Assembly (NCBI GenBank): GCA_034620365.1
Contig: JAQGEQ010000207.1
Span: forward strand, 62,001 to 126,000
Length of the DNA: 64,000 nt
Direction of reading: 5' to 3'
DNA from: Pegea sp. RAD2-039
Taxonomy: Eukaryota > Chordata > Thaliacea > Salpida > Salpidae
Numbering within the stretch: the stretch's first letter is position 1; each line of letters starts with the position of its first letter. Shown piece by piece: positions 25,352 to 38,623 of this stretch. A model generated the notes under the pieces. That model saw only the letters and a list, made by a program, of their open reading frames with translations, did no database searches and was not told where the DNA came from. The position numbers and the translations under genes are program-made.

Positions 25352-25933
25352 ATGTCAGGGCGATCTGTCACCAGAGTCATTGAATGGACTAAGATCCTTG
25401 ATAGAACTCCTCCAAACTTAAGATCTAAAATTGGGACCTTTAAAACTAAGAGTGATACTATCATGTCCAACAATATCAAGGCGAGAGCAGCTGTCACTAC
25501 AATTGATTGGGATTATTATAGAAAGAACATCAAAAACACTGAATTGGTTGATGACTTTCAATGTCAGTTTGAAGCTTTGGAAATTCCTAAAGCGATTGAC
25601 ACCAAGTCTGAGATACTAGCTGAGAAAAGTGCTAATGATAAGTTGGAGTATGAGGAGTTTGTCAAGAAGTTTGAGAAGAAAGAAGAGAAGCTAAATGTTG
25701 AAATTGAACGTCTTTGCTCCTTGCCTCCTTTTGAACAGATGACATATGCTGATATCTATCATCACTTTCCACGTCTTGATCATCGTACCAGTAACTGGGG
25801 TTACACTGACCTCAGTGGTAGTGAACGGCGTCCATTTGTTCTTCTTTCGGAACCCAACAACCCTCCTGATACCACTGCTTATATCAAAGATTTGCGAGAA
25901 GATTTGAAGAAGGCTGAAGAAGAGAAGGCTTAA
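25352..25933 (+). CDS. ATP5PD: Mitochondrial ATP synthase subunit d
   Basis: An intact 193-residue frame starting MSGRSVTRVIEWTKI. The family landmarks are present: IDWDYYRKNIKNTELVDDFQ (compare the vertebrate IDWAYYK...LVDDF segment), a long central coiled coil with KKFEKKEEKLNVEIERL, and the PPFEQMTYADIYHHFP segment. The protein belongs to the peripheral stalk (stator) of F1Fo-ATP synthase in the inner mitochondrial membrane. It is slightly longer than the usual 160-178 residues, owing to a charged C-terminal tail (DLREDLKKAEEEKA). The Met at 25352 was chosen over upstream in-frame codons because it aligns with the family start. The coding part has no intron. The acceptor-like ttttag at about 25328 suggests an upstream non-coding exon or a trans-spliced leader. 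Confidence 0.93.
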   Translation: MSGRSVTRVIEWTKILDRTPPNLRSKIGTFKTKSDTIMSNNIKARAAVTTIDWDYYRKNIKNTELVDDFQCQFEALEIPKAIDTKSEILAEKSANDKLEYEEFVKKFEKKEEKLNVEIERLCSLPPFEQMTYADIYHHFPRLDHRTSNWGYTDLSGSERRPFVLLSEPNNPPDTTAYIKDLREDLKKAEEEKA

Positions 25934-25990
25934 GTTGTGTTTAATCTCATATTTTAAGTTATCTCCATTTCTGCATATTCTTTAATATGG

Positions 25991-25996
25991 AATAAA
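25991..25996 (+). promoter_or_regulatory. Poly(A) signal of the ATP synthase d gene
   Basis: AATAAA lies about 58 bases after the TAA stop, in a typical position for a short 3' UTR. Confidence 0.5.
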
Positions 25997-26568
25997 TTTA
26001 TCTTTAAATCAATGCTTTTGTATATTGTGACTAAAACTTGATGTTTGTGATTTAGTTAAGGACTATAGATACCTTAGTTTCAACAGTAAATGAACAAGTT
26101 GACTTTGAAGTCAACAACAGCAACTAAACAAGCAAATGAAGAAAAAGCTTTTTGAAGCTGTCTAGGTGAATTCGTAACGTAGATTCACTTTTTATCCTAC
26201 AAAAGTTTGATAGTATCTTTTAAAAATCAGCAATAATTACTTAAATTGTCTAATGTTACCAATCCAATACATGTAGATTAATAGACACAATTGAAAATTC
26301 ACTCTGCCAGCGAGTATGTGTAGAACACTCTTTTTACACAAAGTCATGAATCTTTAGATTGAGGAAATATAAAGTAGTCGGCCTTCTTTTGACTATCCAT
26401 TACAATTGTCAATTTTCTTACTATATATTTTTAAAGATTCTAAGTATTTGTTTTTTAATGATACTTGCATGCCGAAGTAGTAGATAGAAGAAAGATACTA
26501 GCCAAACTGTCTTTCTGTCTGTACAAAGGGTTTTATTATCGTGGAAAGCAGCGTGCTAAATTCACTTT

Positions 26569-26748
26569 TTAGATCTGCTGTTCGGTGACACGGTCATATA
26601 AGCTGGGTTGGTAACATCGAGCCCAACAGATTGTAGATCCGTTAGAGCTTACTCCCTCGTCCTTGCTTCTTCCGAAGAAACCACGAGGTAGTGGCACTTT
26701 ACTGGTAGTTGGGATAAGTATTTTATACCGGCTTGTGTTATTTGTAAG
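26569..26748 (-). CDS. Short GC-rich ORF or terminal exon, unknown
   Basis: The minus strand is open for 59 codons ending in a TAA. It contains KVPLPRGFFGRSKDEGVSS and then GSTICWARCYQPSLYDRV. G+C is about half here, against about a quarter in the flanks, and codon use is quite unlike its surroundings. No ATG is present; it could be the last exon of a gene further right, or part of a mobile element. The opposite strand is also partly open. The family is not recognised. Confidence 0.3.
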   Translation of the reverse strand, partial: LTNNTSRYKILIPTTSKVPLPRGFFGRSKDEGVSSNGSTICWARCYQPSLYDRVTEQQI

Positions 26749-29700
26749 TTAGATGCTATTAGTAAGTGATTTTATACTGCGCTTGCAAGTATCACAACTA
26801 ACATCAGGTTTGACTATCAACGAATCACAAACAATTGATTCTTTTCAAATTAAATTGTATAAAATAGATTGAAACATACATTAGATAATTTCAGTTTATT
26901 ATATTCACTTTTTAGGTTTATGCGAACTTATTTTTCATAATCAACTTGTAAGGGCAAAGTAATAAATTGTAATCAGTATGCTGGCATTTAGGTTTTTTAT
27001 AAGATATTTGTTGCTACAAGTCTAATTATTCATTATTAATGGTTCTATGTAACTTAAAATTAATTAATTTTTTCAAACTACCTGAGTTTTGCAGTAAAGT
27101 TTCAAATATTTAAAATTTATTTTATAAAAATTAAAAAGAAATGAATACTCAAGCAGAAAGTACTAGAAAAACATAAATTAATATTTTTAACAAAAATTCA
27201 CATTATATCGCTTTTATTTTGTTACCTAGCAGCATTGTTTATAACCTTTTAAAAGTTTTTCCCCATAATTCAACTTATATGCTTCTTATTTATGTAAGCT
27301 GATTTCAATTGTAAAATAAATAATTTCAAATTATAGCTTTTCCAAAATTAATGCTCAATACTTTAATTAACTCTTGAATTTTCAAAATCTAAATACGAGC
27401 TGGGGAAAGTTTGCAGAAAAAAGTCTTTAAAATGAACAGAGCAACAATATTGTGGCTGCTGTGCATCTAAGTTAATTTATTTCTTGCAAAAAAATTGACA
27501 GAAGTTGATTTTCAAAGTACAATGCGATTATCTAAACAATTACAATTACTTAAAACAACCTTGCTCAATTTTCTAGTAAAGCCAATTCTGTATTCTCTAG
27601 ATAAAAGTGCTTTTTTATAAATGAAATTGGAACTAAATGAAACTTCTGCAATACAAGATGAAGAGAAGTTTTAAACTGCAATACAATTCATTATTCAAAT
27701 TTTTTTTAAAACTTCTAAAAAATGTAATAAACTTTATAATAAAATAAACATAAAATGCGATTTTTAAAAAGCATTTTAATTATAAACATTAGTTAATGGT
27801 AATTAATAAAAGTAACGTTGCCTCATTTATGATAATCTGAAACAAAGTTTAAAAAAGTAAACTATTTTTGACTGCTATTCATATTACCATTACACACTTA
27901 TCTCTACCCTTGATCATTAAGCGTATCTGTATGATTTATAAATTTTTTTCAAATGACCTTTGATGGTAAGTAGTTTAATAGCTCAAAGTGATAGATTATT
28001 CTTCCTGACGTTCTACTGAATGCTTGTGCTCTGTACAGAGGTATTACACAAGCTTCGAAAAGAAATAAAATTCTTATTTTGTCTTATTGAAACACACAGA
28101 ATTTTTAATGTATGAACTATAAATCATTATTAATGTGTACAAAAATGTAACTACAAGCTAAACATTTTTCAATTTTAAATGAACTTCTAATTAAAAAGGT
28201 CGATAATTAAATTTGTTAAAATTTATGAAAAATTCATTTAGCTTAAGCTGAAAGCAAAAGTTATTTTTTAAAGTTTACTTTTGATACTTTACTTTTTCAA
28301 ATTTGCTTTTAGTAAAAATAACTCCAGGTTATAAATCAAACGTGTAAGACGAAAAACAATTTTAAAAAGGTTAAATAAAAAATGATTTATCTTTACTAAA
28401 AGAAAATATAGTGTCTAAAAAATAAAAAACAAACTCTCTAATTCAGAATGATTTAAAGCTGTAAAAAAATCAAATCATATAAATGGAATAGAAACAATTA
28501 ACGCTATTATAGTTTTACCCATAAAATAATGAACTAAGCTGTTTGATTAACTTTAGATAATCTCTAACATAAACTAAAACATATAAAGATTAAAATTGTT
28601 TATTTGTTATAGAACTATAAATTTTATTTTAGCTTTTTAGGCCTTCAAAAGTTTGACACTCAACCATATTTTTATAAGAAATGAAATTATTGTTAGCTAA
28701 CTTTGAATAATTTCATTCCGACAAAATATATGACAAATGATTTAAGATGAAAATCTCTTCCACATTAATACAGTCAAAGATTCTTAATCGTCATTAGAAG
28801 AAAGTATCTAGGAAAATTAAAAATTATTTAGAAGATTACCAAAAACAGACACTTATTGAAACTTTTACAATAAAAATTAGTTCTCATATTTTTGCAGATC
28901 TAAAGTAAATTCATTACAAACAAGTTCTGAATTTTGTAGAGAAATCTATTTGAAAATAAAACTATTTTCTTTAGTAAATCATAATCATAAGATTTTCAGT
29001 GCAGAGAAAACCACTGCTTTGCAACTAGCGGTCAGTAAAAAGCTTTTTACTCTCACTTTAACTATTTCCTTGTACTATTAAGCATTATTTCTTACACGTA
29101 CGTTGGACTAACTAGTTTGGGTATCCTTAGGGGCTTTGTATTTTGACTTTTTGTGCTGAAGTTTGCTAGGAATTAATTATTAATTGCAACAGAAAACCTA
29201 AGCTAACACCAAATCCTAGTTACTTGATATAATGACAGACAGTGTATGCTGTAAATTTTTTCGGTATCTTTTTCTATACCAGCTTCAAATAGATGAGTTC
29301 TTACTTGTGATTACATTTGTATGCGTAAGAGAGTTAAAACTCACTTAAAACTACTAGTGGCCATAAGGCTGTATAAAGTCAAGAAGACAACTGGCCAAAA
29401 GGAAGAGAAAAAGTATTTAGATTTACAAGAAAAACTTTCATGGTATTGACTTTTGCTGGCTGAGTTATTCAGTGAACTAAATTTGGACGTCTTCTAAAAA
29501 GTTTATCAAATATTTTTTTAGCAAGAAATTCAATACAATCACTGGATCCGATTATAATCAAGTATTTTAACAATCAATATTCCAAGCTCTATAGGTAAGA
29601 AAATATTATTTTTATTATTAGTAATTTTATAATAATTTCAAGCTACCATTAGAGAGTCTGCTTTATTTATCACAGTGAATGATACAACTGGAGAAAAATT

Positions 29701-31797
29701 GAAAAAATATTTAGTGATAGATTACCGTAGTAAGACTTTAATCGTCAGTGTTTACAGTTGATTTTATAGTGAAAAACTAATGAAGAAAGAATTACCAGAC
29801 TTACTAATGTTTTATATCACTAAGAGTCCTTACATCAGTTTTCATAAAAAAAAACTGCTACGACTATAAAAAATGGAAAGCTTATTACTTAAACTCTATA
29901 AAGTATTAATCTATTCGAAATATTATCGATATTTTCGATTTTGATAGATGGTTAGATGTCTTTTTATTATAAACGATTGAATGATTGGGCCATCTTATTT
30001 GTTAAATATTGTTACTCTTTAAACGTAACTCTGTGACTCAATAATCAAATTAATTATTTTATGACAAAAATCACTTAACAAATTTAAAAAAAAATTTTGT
30101 TTGCTTTTACTGTTTCATAAAAACTAGTATATGAGTTAATCACACAAACTACTTTAAGTATTTTGATCTTTTTATGAGCTGCTTCCAATTTTTTAGAAAT
30201 TGATTCTCATATTTACAAAACACAGTATCACAATTTACTTTAATACTTACATATATATAGTAAGAAAGAGTAAAAAAGATTTACTTCAACAGAGTTACCT
30301 ACTGTAATATTATACTCGCAAAAAGATGATTAATTTTTTAAAAGCAAATGAAAGGAAACGGCTTTACATAAACGCCTGAACGTGCAGTATAACAAAGTTC
30401 ACAGAATCTGAACGAAAAGGATGACTCATCAATTATTTAAATTTGCGTGCAAGAAAAAATTTCCAAAAAATTTGAGCAAAGTACTCTAAAACCTATATAG
30501 CAATTTTTAGACTAGTAACGTAAAGTGATAAATGTCACGTGATGATTTTTTTAAATTTTGAATTCATGACAAATTTCATAATTTATTTATATATTAAATG
30601 TAAAAACTAATATATTTATCAATTTTACAAAAATGATTACAGATCCTAAAACTACTGATGGTACTTTCCAAGAGTAAATAAAATCAAGAGTTCTTAGAGT
30701 TACACCAACATGAATTTATGAAATAAGATTAGGTTTTTGCAGATGTGTATTTAAAACCTATATATTCCTAAAATTATTTACTATTTATTTAAGTTATATA
30801 CATAAATTCAGTTTGAGTGTTTGTACTTTTTTATTTAGCTGTTATTTTTCACTGTAAGTTAACCAACGATTATATCTCAAATCACTAATGTTTAGACTTC
30901 AATATATTTTATTTATTCAGAAACTTGTCTAAAAGGTATGAATTATAAAATAAGACAATTTAGTTAAAAATGAAAACCAATTTAATTTCTTAACTCTTCT
31001 TTAACTTCATCTCCTATTTTAATTTGTTAATTTCTTATTATCTTATTTAGAACTTAACATCCTAAATAAATTCGATATCAGGGTTAGAGAAATTTTTTGT
31101 GATATTTTTAAAGATTTATTAAAAGAGCTAAGAGTCCTGCTTTAAGAACACATCAATTTGAAAAATATATTTTAGATACTAAACTCAGAAAATCGTTTAA
31201 AGTTGTTAATTTAAAAAAAAGATGTCTTACTAGACGGTACTTACCCTGTCACTTACCTTTATTCTCGCACTGGTTTCTAGTTTAAACCAAAAAATCATTG
31301 AATTAATTATTGAGAATGATAACTAAATGCACATATTGATTGACAAACTTCTAAGTATATGTTTTTTTACTGAAACATTTGAGAATTGAATAAAAAATAT
31401 TTAAAAAGTTGTAATTTGTACATGCTATTCCAATTTGTACATTAATTTGATACTAGATTTTGTTGATTAGCTAATTTTGATATATTTTATTTCAATTAAA
31501 ACACTTTCACAAAAAACTCAAGAACTCTCTTAGAGACAGAATGATAACCTATTAAAATCAAAACTTCTATTTCATTATCTTAAAACGCATTTTTAAATCT
31601 TTTTAAAATCTAGATCATAATAAATTTAAAAAAAAGATTATCAAAAATATAGCTGACTAGTTTAGAAACCATAGAATACAAACATAAAAATGGGTATTAG
31701 TGCACAACGACACTTGAAATTTGTGTTTTATATTCTAGAATATGAAAAAAATCGCTTTTAAGAAAATAAATTTGGATAAACTTAGTTTGCCAAATGT

Positions 31798-31840
31798 TTT
31801 AGGTTGCAGAAAACATTTTAAAAATTTTCTGCAACTTAAA
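31798..31840. repeat. Inverted repeat, 16-bp arms
   Basis: Arms at 31798-31813 and 31825-31840 pair with a single G-T wobble (core GTTGCAGAAAA / TTTTCTGCAAC) around an 11-base loop. The repeat is isolated in AT-rich intergenic DNA and could be a small hairpin RNA or an element remnant. Confidence 0.6.
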
Positions 31841-33599
31841 CAACCATTGACTAGCTTTAAATTACTAAAAATTTTCCTAATTAAAATCTTAATTAACAGA
31901 ACCTGTCTTTTATAAAAATTGTTTGAGGCTAGATAGAAATTAATCAAAACTACTTTTTGTCTAAATGTTTACTTTAAGTGCATATCGAATAGCTTACCGT
32001 AATCTAACTAAAAATACTTGAGCTTGAATAAAATGTTTCCAGAAAAACAAGTTTGTTTTTTAGCTCAATGTTTATTTCCAGTTTACAATTATCTATTTTA
32101 TTTCTTTTTATCATAAAAATCAATTTAAAAATTACTTAGTCTAAACTTAATTTCTCCTTAAGTGTTAACATCTGTCAGGACTTTACTAAATTAAATTATT
32201 TAAGGTATAGCGTCAATAAAATATGTCGCAATACAAAACAAAGACTGTTTTTATTTAGAACTTACTATTTTATTGAAATTATGTAAGCTACCTAATTAAA
32301 ATATTCATCTTATAAAAATTTATAGATATTCACCTTACAAAACTTTACCATAAAAATATAATAAATTTATGTAAAGGGTCAAACACTGAGAGCTCACAAA
32401 CTTAATCAAAAAGTAATAAGCTTATAGCACATTAACTTGAAAAAGCATTTTCAAGAATGAAAAAAAGCTGCTAATAACAGGAAGTTGCTAAAAATTTTGC
32501 TGGAAAACAGAATAAAACTAAAAGTTTATTCTGTATTTAATAGCTAAAACAAAATAAATTTTAACATTGGATAAGCTAAAGAATTAATTATGAAAAACAG
32601 CATTTTTTCATCACATTATATTCTCCATTAGTAGCCAAGACTTCCTTGAAATCGATACCTACTCATAGTGATCTTTGACTTGAAAAAAGCTTATATGATT
32701 TTTTTAGTTCATTATTATTTAATTCAAATTAAATTGAAAATAGTTGAAAGTTTTAAACAATCCCAAGATTATATTAACTTCCATACTGAATAATGTAAAG
32801 AGAATTGCTTGGTTCTCATATAAAAGTTTTTCTTACAGCGATACAATGATTTTAATGTTAAAAACATTAATAAATCTGTCAAAGAAGCAAAAAATACGAA
32901 GATAAAGTTTCATCGTAAAAGTTGTGTGAAAAAAATGAAACTTTTACAAAAAGTTTATTCAAATTTCTACACAGTTTTAAAACTGTATTAAACTTTTGGT
33001 ACTATTTATACTAACTTAAATTTATCTTAGTAAAAATGATCCAAAGCATTTTTGCAGCAGCTGTTTGGAAATATATTTTTATAAAATGTTTTTTGTGTAA
33101 TAATATCAAGCCTGAGAATTCAAAAGTAGCAAAAGATCTAATTTTTTTCCTTTATTTTGCTTTGCTGCTTGAAGTCTCTTCACATTGTAATTTGCTTTTT
33201 ACAATTTTCATTAATCATTTGCTAGTCAGATGATTCTCTTTTCTACAAGAGCTTTTAGTTCAGTTTTGAGTCATGCTGATGATTCTTATTTGTTAGATGC
33301 TCAATGAACCTTACTCAGATTCGAATAAACTTTATTAATTAAATATTTTCTAACAAATATTTTAATCATTTTTGGTTGATTCAGTCGAATTTTATTGAAA
33401 ATATCAAGTCTCACAGAATCTTCACATAAATTGATATATTCAAAAGGTTTTTCTTATTCACCGAATGATTCATCTTTCTACTTGGAATTTTTATTATTAT
33501 TTCTTAAATGAAAAACAAACTTTAATTCAAGTGTTGCTTTTTTTGGATCTTTCCTTGTTTTGTTATTCTTACAAAAAATTTTTTCTAATTTTCTTTTGA

Positions 33600-33900
33600 A
33601 CATTTTTGATAGATATAAACCAACTTTACATTTCAGTCTTGTTGGACCAGACAACATAATATGAATAAAATATTAGCTGAAAAATTTTATTCGAGCAATA
33701 ACATGTTTTTTCCGAGATACTTTGTGCGTAGTTCAGCCCAATTTATTGTTTAGATATCTTTAATTTGTATTTCAAATATTTTTAGATCTCACTGAAAATA
33801 TACTTAAGTATAGTTTGAGTTCCTTGATCATTTAAATTATTCCAGCCGGGCTGATTACTTTTGAAAGGTTCTAACTATACCATCATAAGAACCAAGCCTT
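33600..33900 (-). mobile_element. Possible Tc1/mariner transposase relic
   Basis: One minus-strand frame reads IGLNYAQSISEKT followed about 20 residues later by YYVVWSNKTEM. This resembles the Tc1/mariner catalytic block (R-L-N-F-A-K..., then V-W-S-D-E-T-K), with Asp changed to Asn. Neighbouring frames contain a stretch like LNDQGTQTILKYI, reminiscent of the upstream helix-turn-helix region. Stops and frame changes break it throughout. No terminal inverted repeats were identified. The match is by eye and short, so the call is tentative. Confidence 0.25.
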
Positions 33901-35070
33901 GCTCATTTTCTAGTTATTGATCCAATAGTATTTACATTTGTTTTTAAACTTTTCGAGATATTTCTATATTTTTCAAAATCTATGAATATTTTTTTAGAAA
34001 GCTCTACAATGTTTTCTTGAGTATAAATTTTTTGAATTTTTTAGAGTTAATTGTTTAATATGATATGAACTCTTTGAAAAATTATTATCTAAATAAAATA
34101 TCTTTTCTAGTTTTTTCTATTGTTAAAGTTGTAAAGCCACAATACATTTATCACTGATAATTAATCTTAAAAGAATTATAAATTTATTTTTAGGTTAGAG
34201 TAGTTTTCTAATACTTATTTATTTTTAATAAAACATTATATAATCTTAAACTAGAAACTTTTTGTTTTATTTAGATATTTGAAAAATAAGAAATAGGTGT
34301 AAAAAGTTTACAGCATTTCTCTTAAGAAAGTTGGCTTAATTTTAGTAACTAATAACTAATGTAGTAATCATTTTGGGATAGAATTTTCAGCTGCATGTAA
34401 ACTGTTACCAAGGTAAGCAACCTTTTCAATAAGTTGTACGTCTTTTTAAGAACCCACAATCTTTCAGAGAAAATTATCTATTTTTCGATCTGTTTTTGTT
34501 AGTCGACATTTCATATTTGTAAGTGTTGCCTCGAGTTAAAAAAGTTTAGAAAATTATTTTGTGCTTCATTAAATAATTGAAACAAAACTGCAAGTTTTTA
34601 ATGTGCTGCAAAACGACCACTAAATAAATTACACTTCACTAAGAAGTGAAAAAATAAATCGGTTTTTAACAACAAAGCAATTACTTATTGCTGTTAAACC
34701 TAAAGCTTCTTATAAATAAAAGTCTAAAAAGAGATAGACAGAAAGACAATATAATAACAGATCTCTATCAAAGATATCAAAGTTTTTATGTAATACTAAT
34801 ATCAAAAACATTTGTTATATAAAAATTTACTTATGAAGTACTCCAAAAGTTAAAAACAGTAAATAAAAAACGTTTTTCAGGTAAAAACTCACAATTAACA
34901 GGAAGAAACAACCTAAAAAATAAATAAAAACAAATTCAAGTCACTAGATGCTTTAAATATTAAAGCTTTTGCAAAAGTTATTCGACGTTTTTCTATCATA
35001 AACAGACAACACTACCATTTGTATTGTAACTGTTGTAATAATTTACTATGCTTTTAGCTCAAATATTTTC

Positions 35071-35196
35071 ATGATAGCTGCTACAACTATCACGTTAAAC
35101 GAAAGTAGTAAGAAGAAATTGATTAAGCTAGTTCCAGTATTGGATGCGAGAAAGAAAGAACCATTTATTGAACGTGGTATTGTATTACATGAATAA
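35071..35196 (+). CDS. Small ORF of 41 residues, uncertain
   Basis: ATG to TAA encodes MIAATTITLNESSKKKLIKL and then a charged segment ending FIERGIVLHE. The composition looks more protein-like than the surrounding AT-rich DNA. There is no family match and no neighbouring exon was found. It may be a chance ORF or a gene remnant. Confidence 0.15.
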   Translation: MIAATTITLNESSKKKLIKLVPVLDARKKEPFIERGIVLHE

Positions 35197-36787
35197 TTAA
35201 GCAGTTTTTTTTTTCAATTTCACAACAGCAATCACATCAAATGGTTTTTGTAAAAATATTCTGGACTTAGAAGTCAGAAAAACTAGGTGTTCTACTGGTG
35301 AGAAACCAATTTAACTGCTAGAGAGAGCACGCGAGCCCACTATAAATATAATCTAAACCTTAACTAAGTCACCAGAAAGTTTAAGTTTCATAAAGATTGA
35401 AAGAATTAGATTTTTCTTTAAATTCTGTATATATTTTCAAAAGAAGTTACTACAATATTTAGTTATTAGAATATGGTTATGACTGATCATCACAGTAGAA
35501 AGTTTTTGGTTAAATAGGATTATTTAATTTTACTAAAATGATTTCCTTTAATTTGACCTTAAGCTAAAGTTTTTAACAAAGATTTATATACATACCCAGT
35601 TGTTATGTCAAATCTTCAGCCCTTTGTTCTTTATCATGTTGTGTCTTAGTTTAATATGAAATATTTTAATAACATTGATAATGAACCGAAGCTTTTCTAT
35701 TGACCCAATTAAAAGCCTTGTAATGTTTCGAACTATATATTTGTTATTTACTAATTTACAATATCGTGAACACTTTGTATTCTTCAACAATGTTTGTAGT
35801 CAAAATGAGATAAGTAACAGTTGTCAATGCAGATTGAGCTTAAGGTTACTCATCTAAATTCATGTGCTTAAACATAAGACTCAAGTAGTATCTACTTATG
35901 ATGAGGCATAAGTACACGTGATTATGTTGACTTATTTTAATTATAACAGTTTACGCTCATAAAAAAGAACTCTTAGTGTAACAAAACAACTAAACATTTG
36001 TAAATTTTCAAGGTTTAAATTATATTGTTTGAACAGATTAAATTACAATCGAAATAGCTTATACTTCTATGTTAGTATCGCAAGATTTCCTTAATAAACA
36101 AAAGCTAATTAATACTCAGAGATATTTAGTTCTATAAAAAAACCATAGAATTTGTTCATATATTCTATAGTATTGCTTATAATTTTTTTTAATAAGATTC
36201 AAGTAACTAAACGTTTCTTGTTATGTGATGATGACTGAATGTTTTTATAATAGGCTTTTCTAATTTAATTTTTGTCTTGGGCTATTATTAGATTTTTATA
36301 ACTTACATTACTCTTGTTTATCTGATCAAACTGAGTGTTTTTAATCACATTTTTAATTTTGTATTTAATCTTAGTAAAAATAAGGAAACTACGGTTCTAT
36401 CTCTACTTAATTACTAAGATTAAATTCTTTCAAAGTTTGTAGGACCAAAAATATATCAAATAGTTTAGTAGCAATACCAAAATAACTTCACCTTAGTAGT
36501 TTTTAAAAGAGCTTAAAGTTTCAACTTTTAGCTTATTTCATAATTAAAGTTTGTCAATCTAATATTAATGTTTAGTGATTTTATTACAGCAGGATTTTAT
36601 TATTATAGTAATCTTGTTTCATCTGTTGAAAGTTACAAAACAGTTAAAATCTAAATTGTCTTTTGTTCACACTGAGCCTGATACACCTACTTAAAATTGT
36701 CAAATTTAAAGTCAGTTTTTAGATCATCTACTAATTTCTTTTTTACTTATTTTTAAAGTATGCTTTATCTTGCCAGTTTAGTTTTTG

Positions 36788-37560
36788 ACATTATTAATTA
36801 TTGAGTTATTAATTTCTATATCAACAGATACTTCAGATACTGCAGAAGTCAATAAGCATGCATTTTTAAATTCTAACAATAATTTTAGTTGATGAAAGTT
36901 GTCAATTTCTTTTACTTTTGTTGCATCTCTTTGTAAGGTTTCTAAATCACATAATATTCTATTTTCAAACTTGAATTAAATAACATTTGATGTGGTTTTA
37001 TTAGCATTCATCTAATTTATAGCTTGATAGCTTAATGCGTTGTAACAAAATATTTATCTGAATATTGGGAAAATAGTAATGATAATTTTAAATGTAATAT
37101 TTAAATGAGCTTGTGATTAATCTAATGTTTGGTTTATTTTTTATTAACGTGAGAAATTGAAATAATAAAGAAACTAAAGTTTGTTCAGTCTATAATCTGA
37201 TATTGTAAATCATAAAACCTCGTAAAATCAAATAATAAATCTAATCTTAACATAATTTAATTAAATAGTTTCTCTTCTTTAAATTGAAATTGAAAATCTC
37301 AATTTGATTAATCAGTTTATCGCAAATAATATTTTAGTTTTAAAACAAAAGTGTTTTATCTTAAGCTCTTATATCATCTATTACAGATTTATTTTTTTTA
37401 ATGAAGGAAATATGGGCGAATCAGTTATAACCACTTCTGTATAATGTTTTAGATCAGCTTTCATAAATGAACTTAGAATGTTTTCAGCAATAGTATCATT
37501 TTTATCTGCATTTACTTAAAGGATTTTAAATCAAGGACTGAACTTAATCAAAGATGACGT
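36788..37560 (-). pseudogene. Coding-like relic with in-frame stops
   Basis: On the minus strand a run of about 65 codons without a stop includes ENRILCDLETLQRDATKVKE and ends in a TAA at about 36.8 kb. The same frame continues upstream through a few isolated TAA and TAG codons (MNANKTTSNV, QTLD, FCYNALSYQAIN). A second open run at 37381-37515 reads AENILSSFMKADLKHYTEVV. Amino-acid use (Asp, Glu, Leu, Thr) is less A-driven than base composition alone would give, which argues for former coding. It is probably a decayed transposon or host gene. The family is not recognised. Confidence 0.35.
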
Positions 37561-38623
37561 AAAACTGTGCGGTAGCTTAAAACTATAAATAATAGAAAAA
37601 TAGAAAGTTTGTAGTTTAGTAATGATTACCAGTTGTAAGATTTTAATCTTATCAGTTTTGTGCAAACAGATGAATTCTTCTTAACTTAAGCTGAGGTATA
37701 AATCATTTCTACACAAATAAAGTTAACCTTGATTTGCAAAGGTAGTCTTAGCTTCAAGTTAAAGGTAAAGCCAACCATATGACCTAACCACAAAATATGC
37801 TTTGTGAGCACAACAAAAGCTGACTCACGAGCATTTTTGCACTCTTATTGTACTTAAATTTTCATGTTTTTATGAAAACTTTCGTTATGAAACATTATAT
37901 TTAGTAGGTTCGATAACTTTCTTCACAATTTTTATGAAGACAAAATAAGTAAAAGCCGTAGAGTTTATTTTTGTGCATATAATCTCTTTTAAAAATAGTC
38001 ATTAAGTTTTAGCAACTATTTTGTGTATTAGGTGTTGAAATTACATAGTAATTCAGGCTAGACGAAAGATGCTTAGTTCTGTATAAAATGAATGATAATT
38101 TACAATTTCAGTTTTTAAAAAATGGTTACTTTTTATCCAATTCTTAGGAATTCTTGAAAAAATAAAACAAAATAAAAAAATAAATAAATATAGATTTTGT
38201 TTTGTATTAAGATAAATTAAAATGGCAGCATAATTGAGAGTTTGATTATGAATTGTTTTTAATCAAATTTTAATAGCTTGATATTTCAAAGGTTAAGCTC
38301 ATATCACAGTAAATAGTTCAATTGACTCCATAACAAATCAGCTTTTATTAATACAATTAATTAGTACATAGTTAAATTGATTTATTTAAAACTTTAAGAC
38401 AGAGTAATTCGTATAAAACTGACTGTATTCAATTGTAATTTGATATGAATATTTTTTTAAGTAATAAAAACGAAGAAAAAGACATCAACGTATCTGTAAA
38501 AAAATTCTTAGGAAGGTATATTTAGCGAACATATTTGTGACTAAACTAGTTTTTTTAATAGGAAAAATCACCAAAATGTGCTGAAAATGCTTCTTAATTG
38601 ATATTTGATATTTTTAAAACATC

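Noticed and set aside
36788..37200. Alternative genetic code (TAA/TAG read as Gln)
   Set aside because: All intact genes in the window end cleanly at TAA, TAG or TGA at family-expected positions and have no internal stops, so the code is standard and this locus is decayed.
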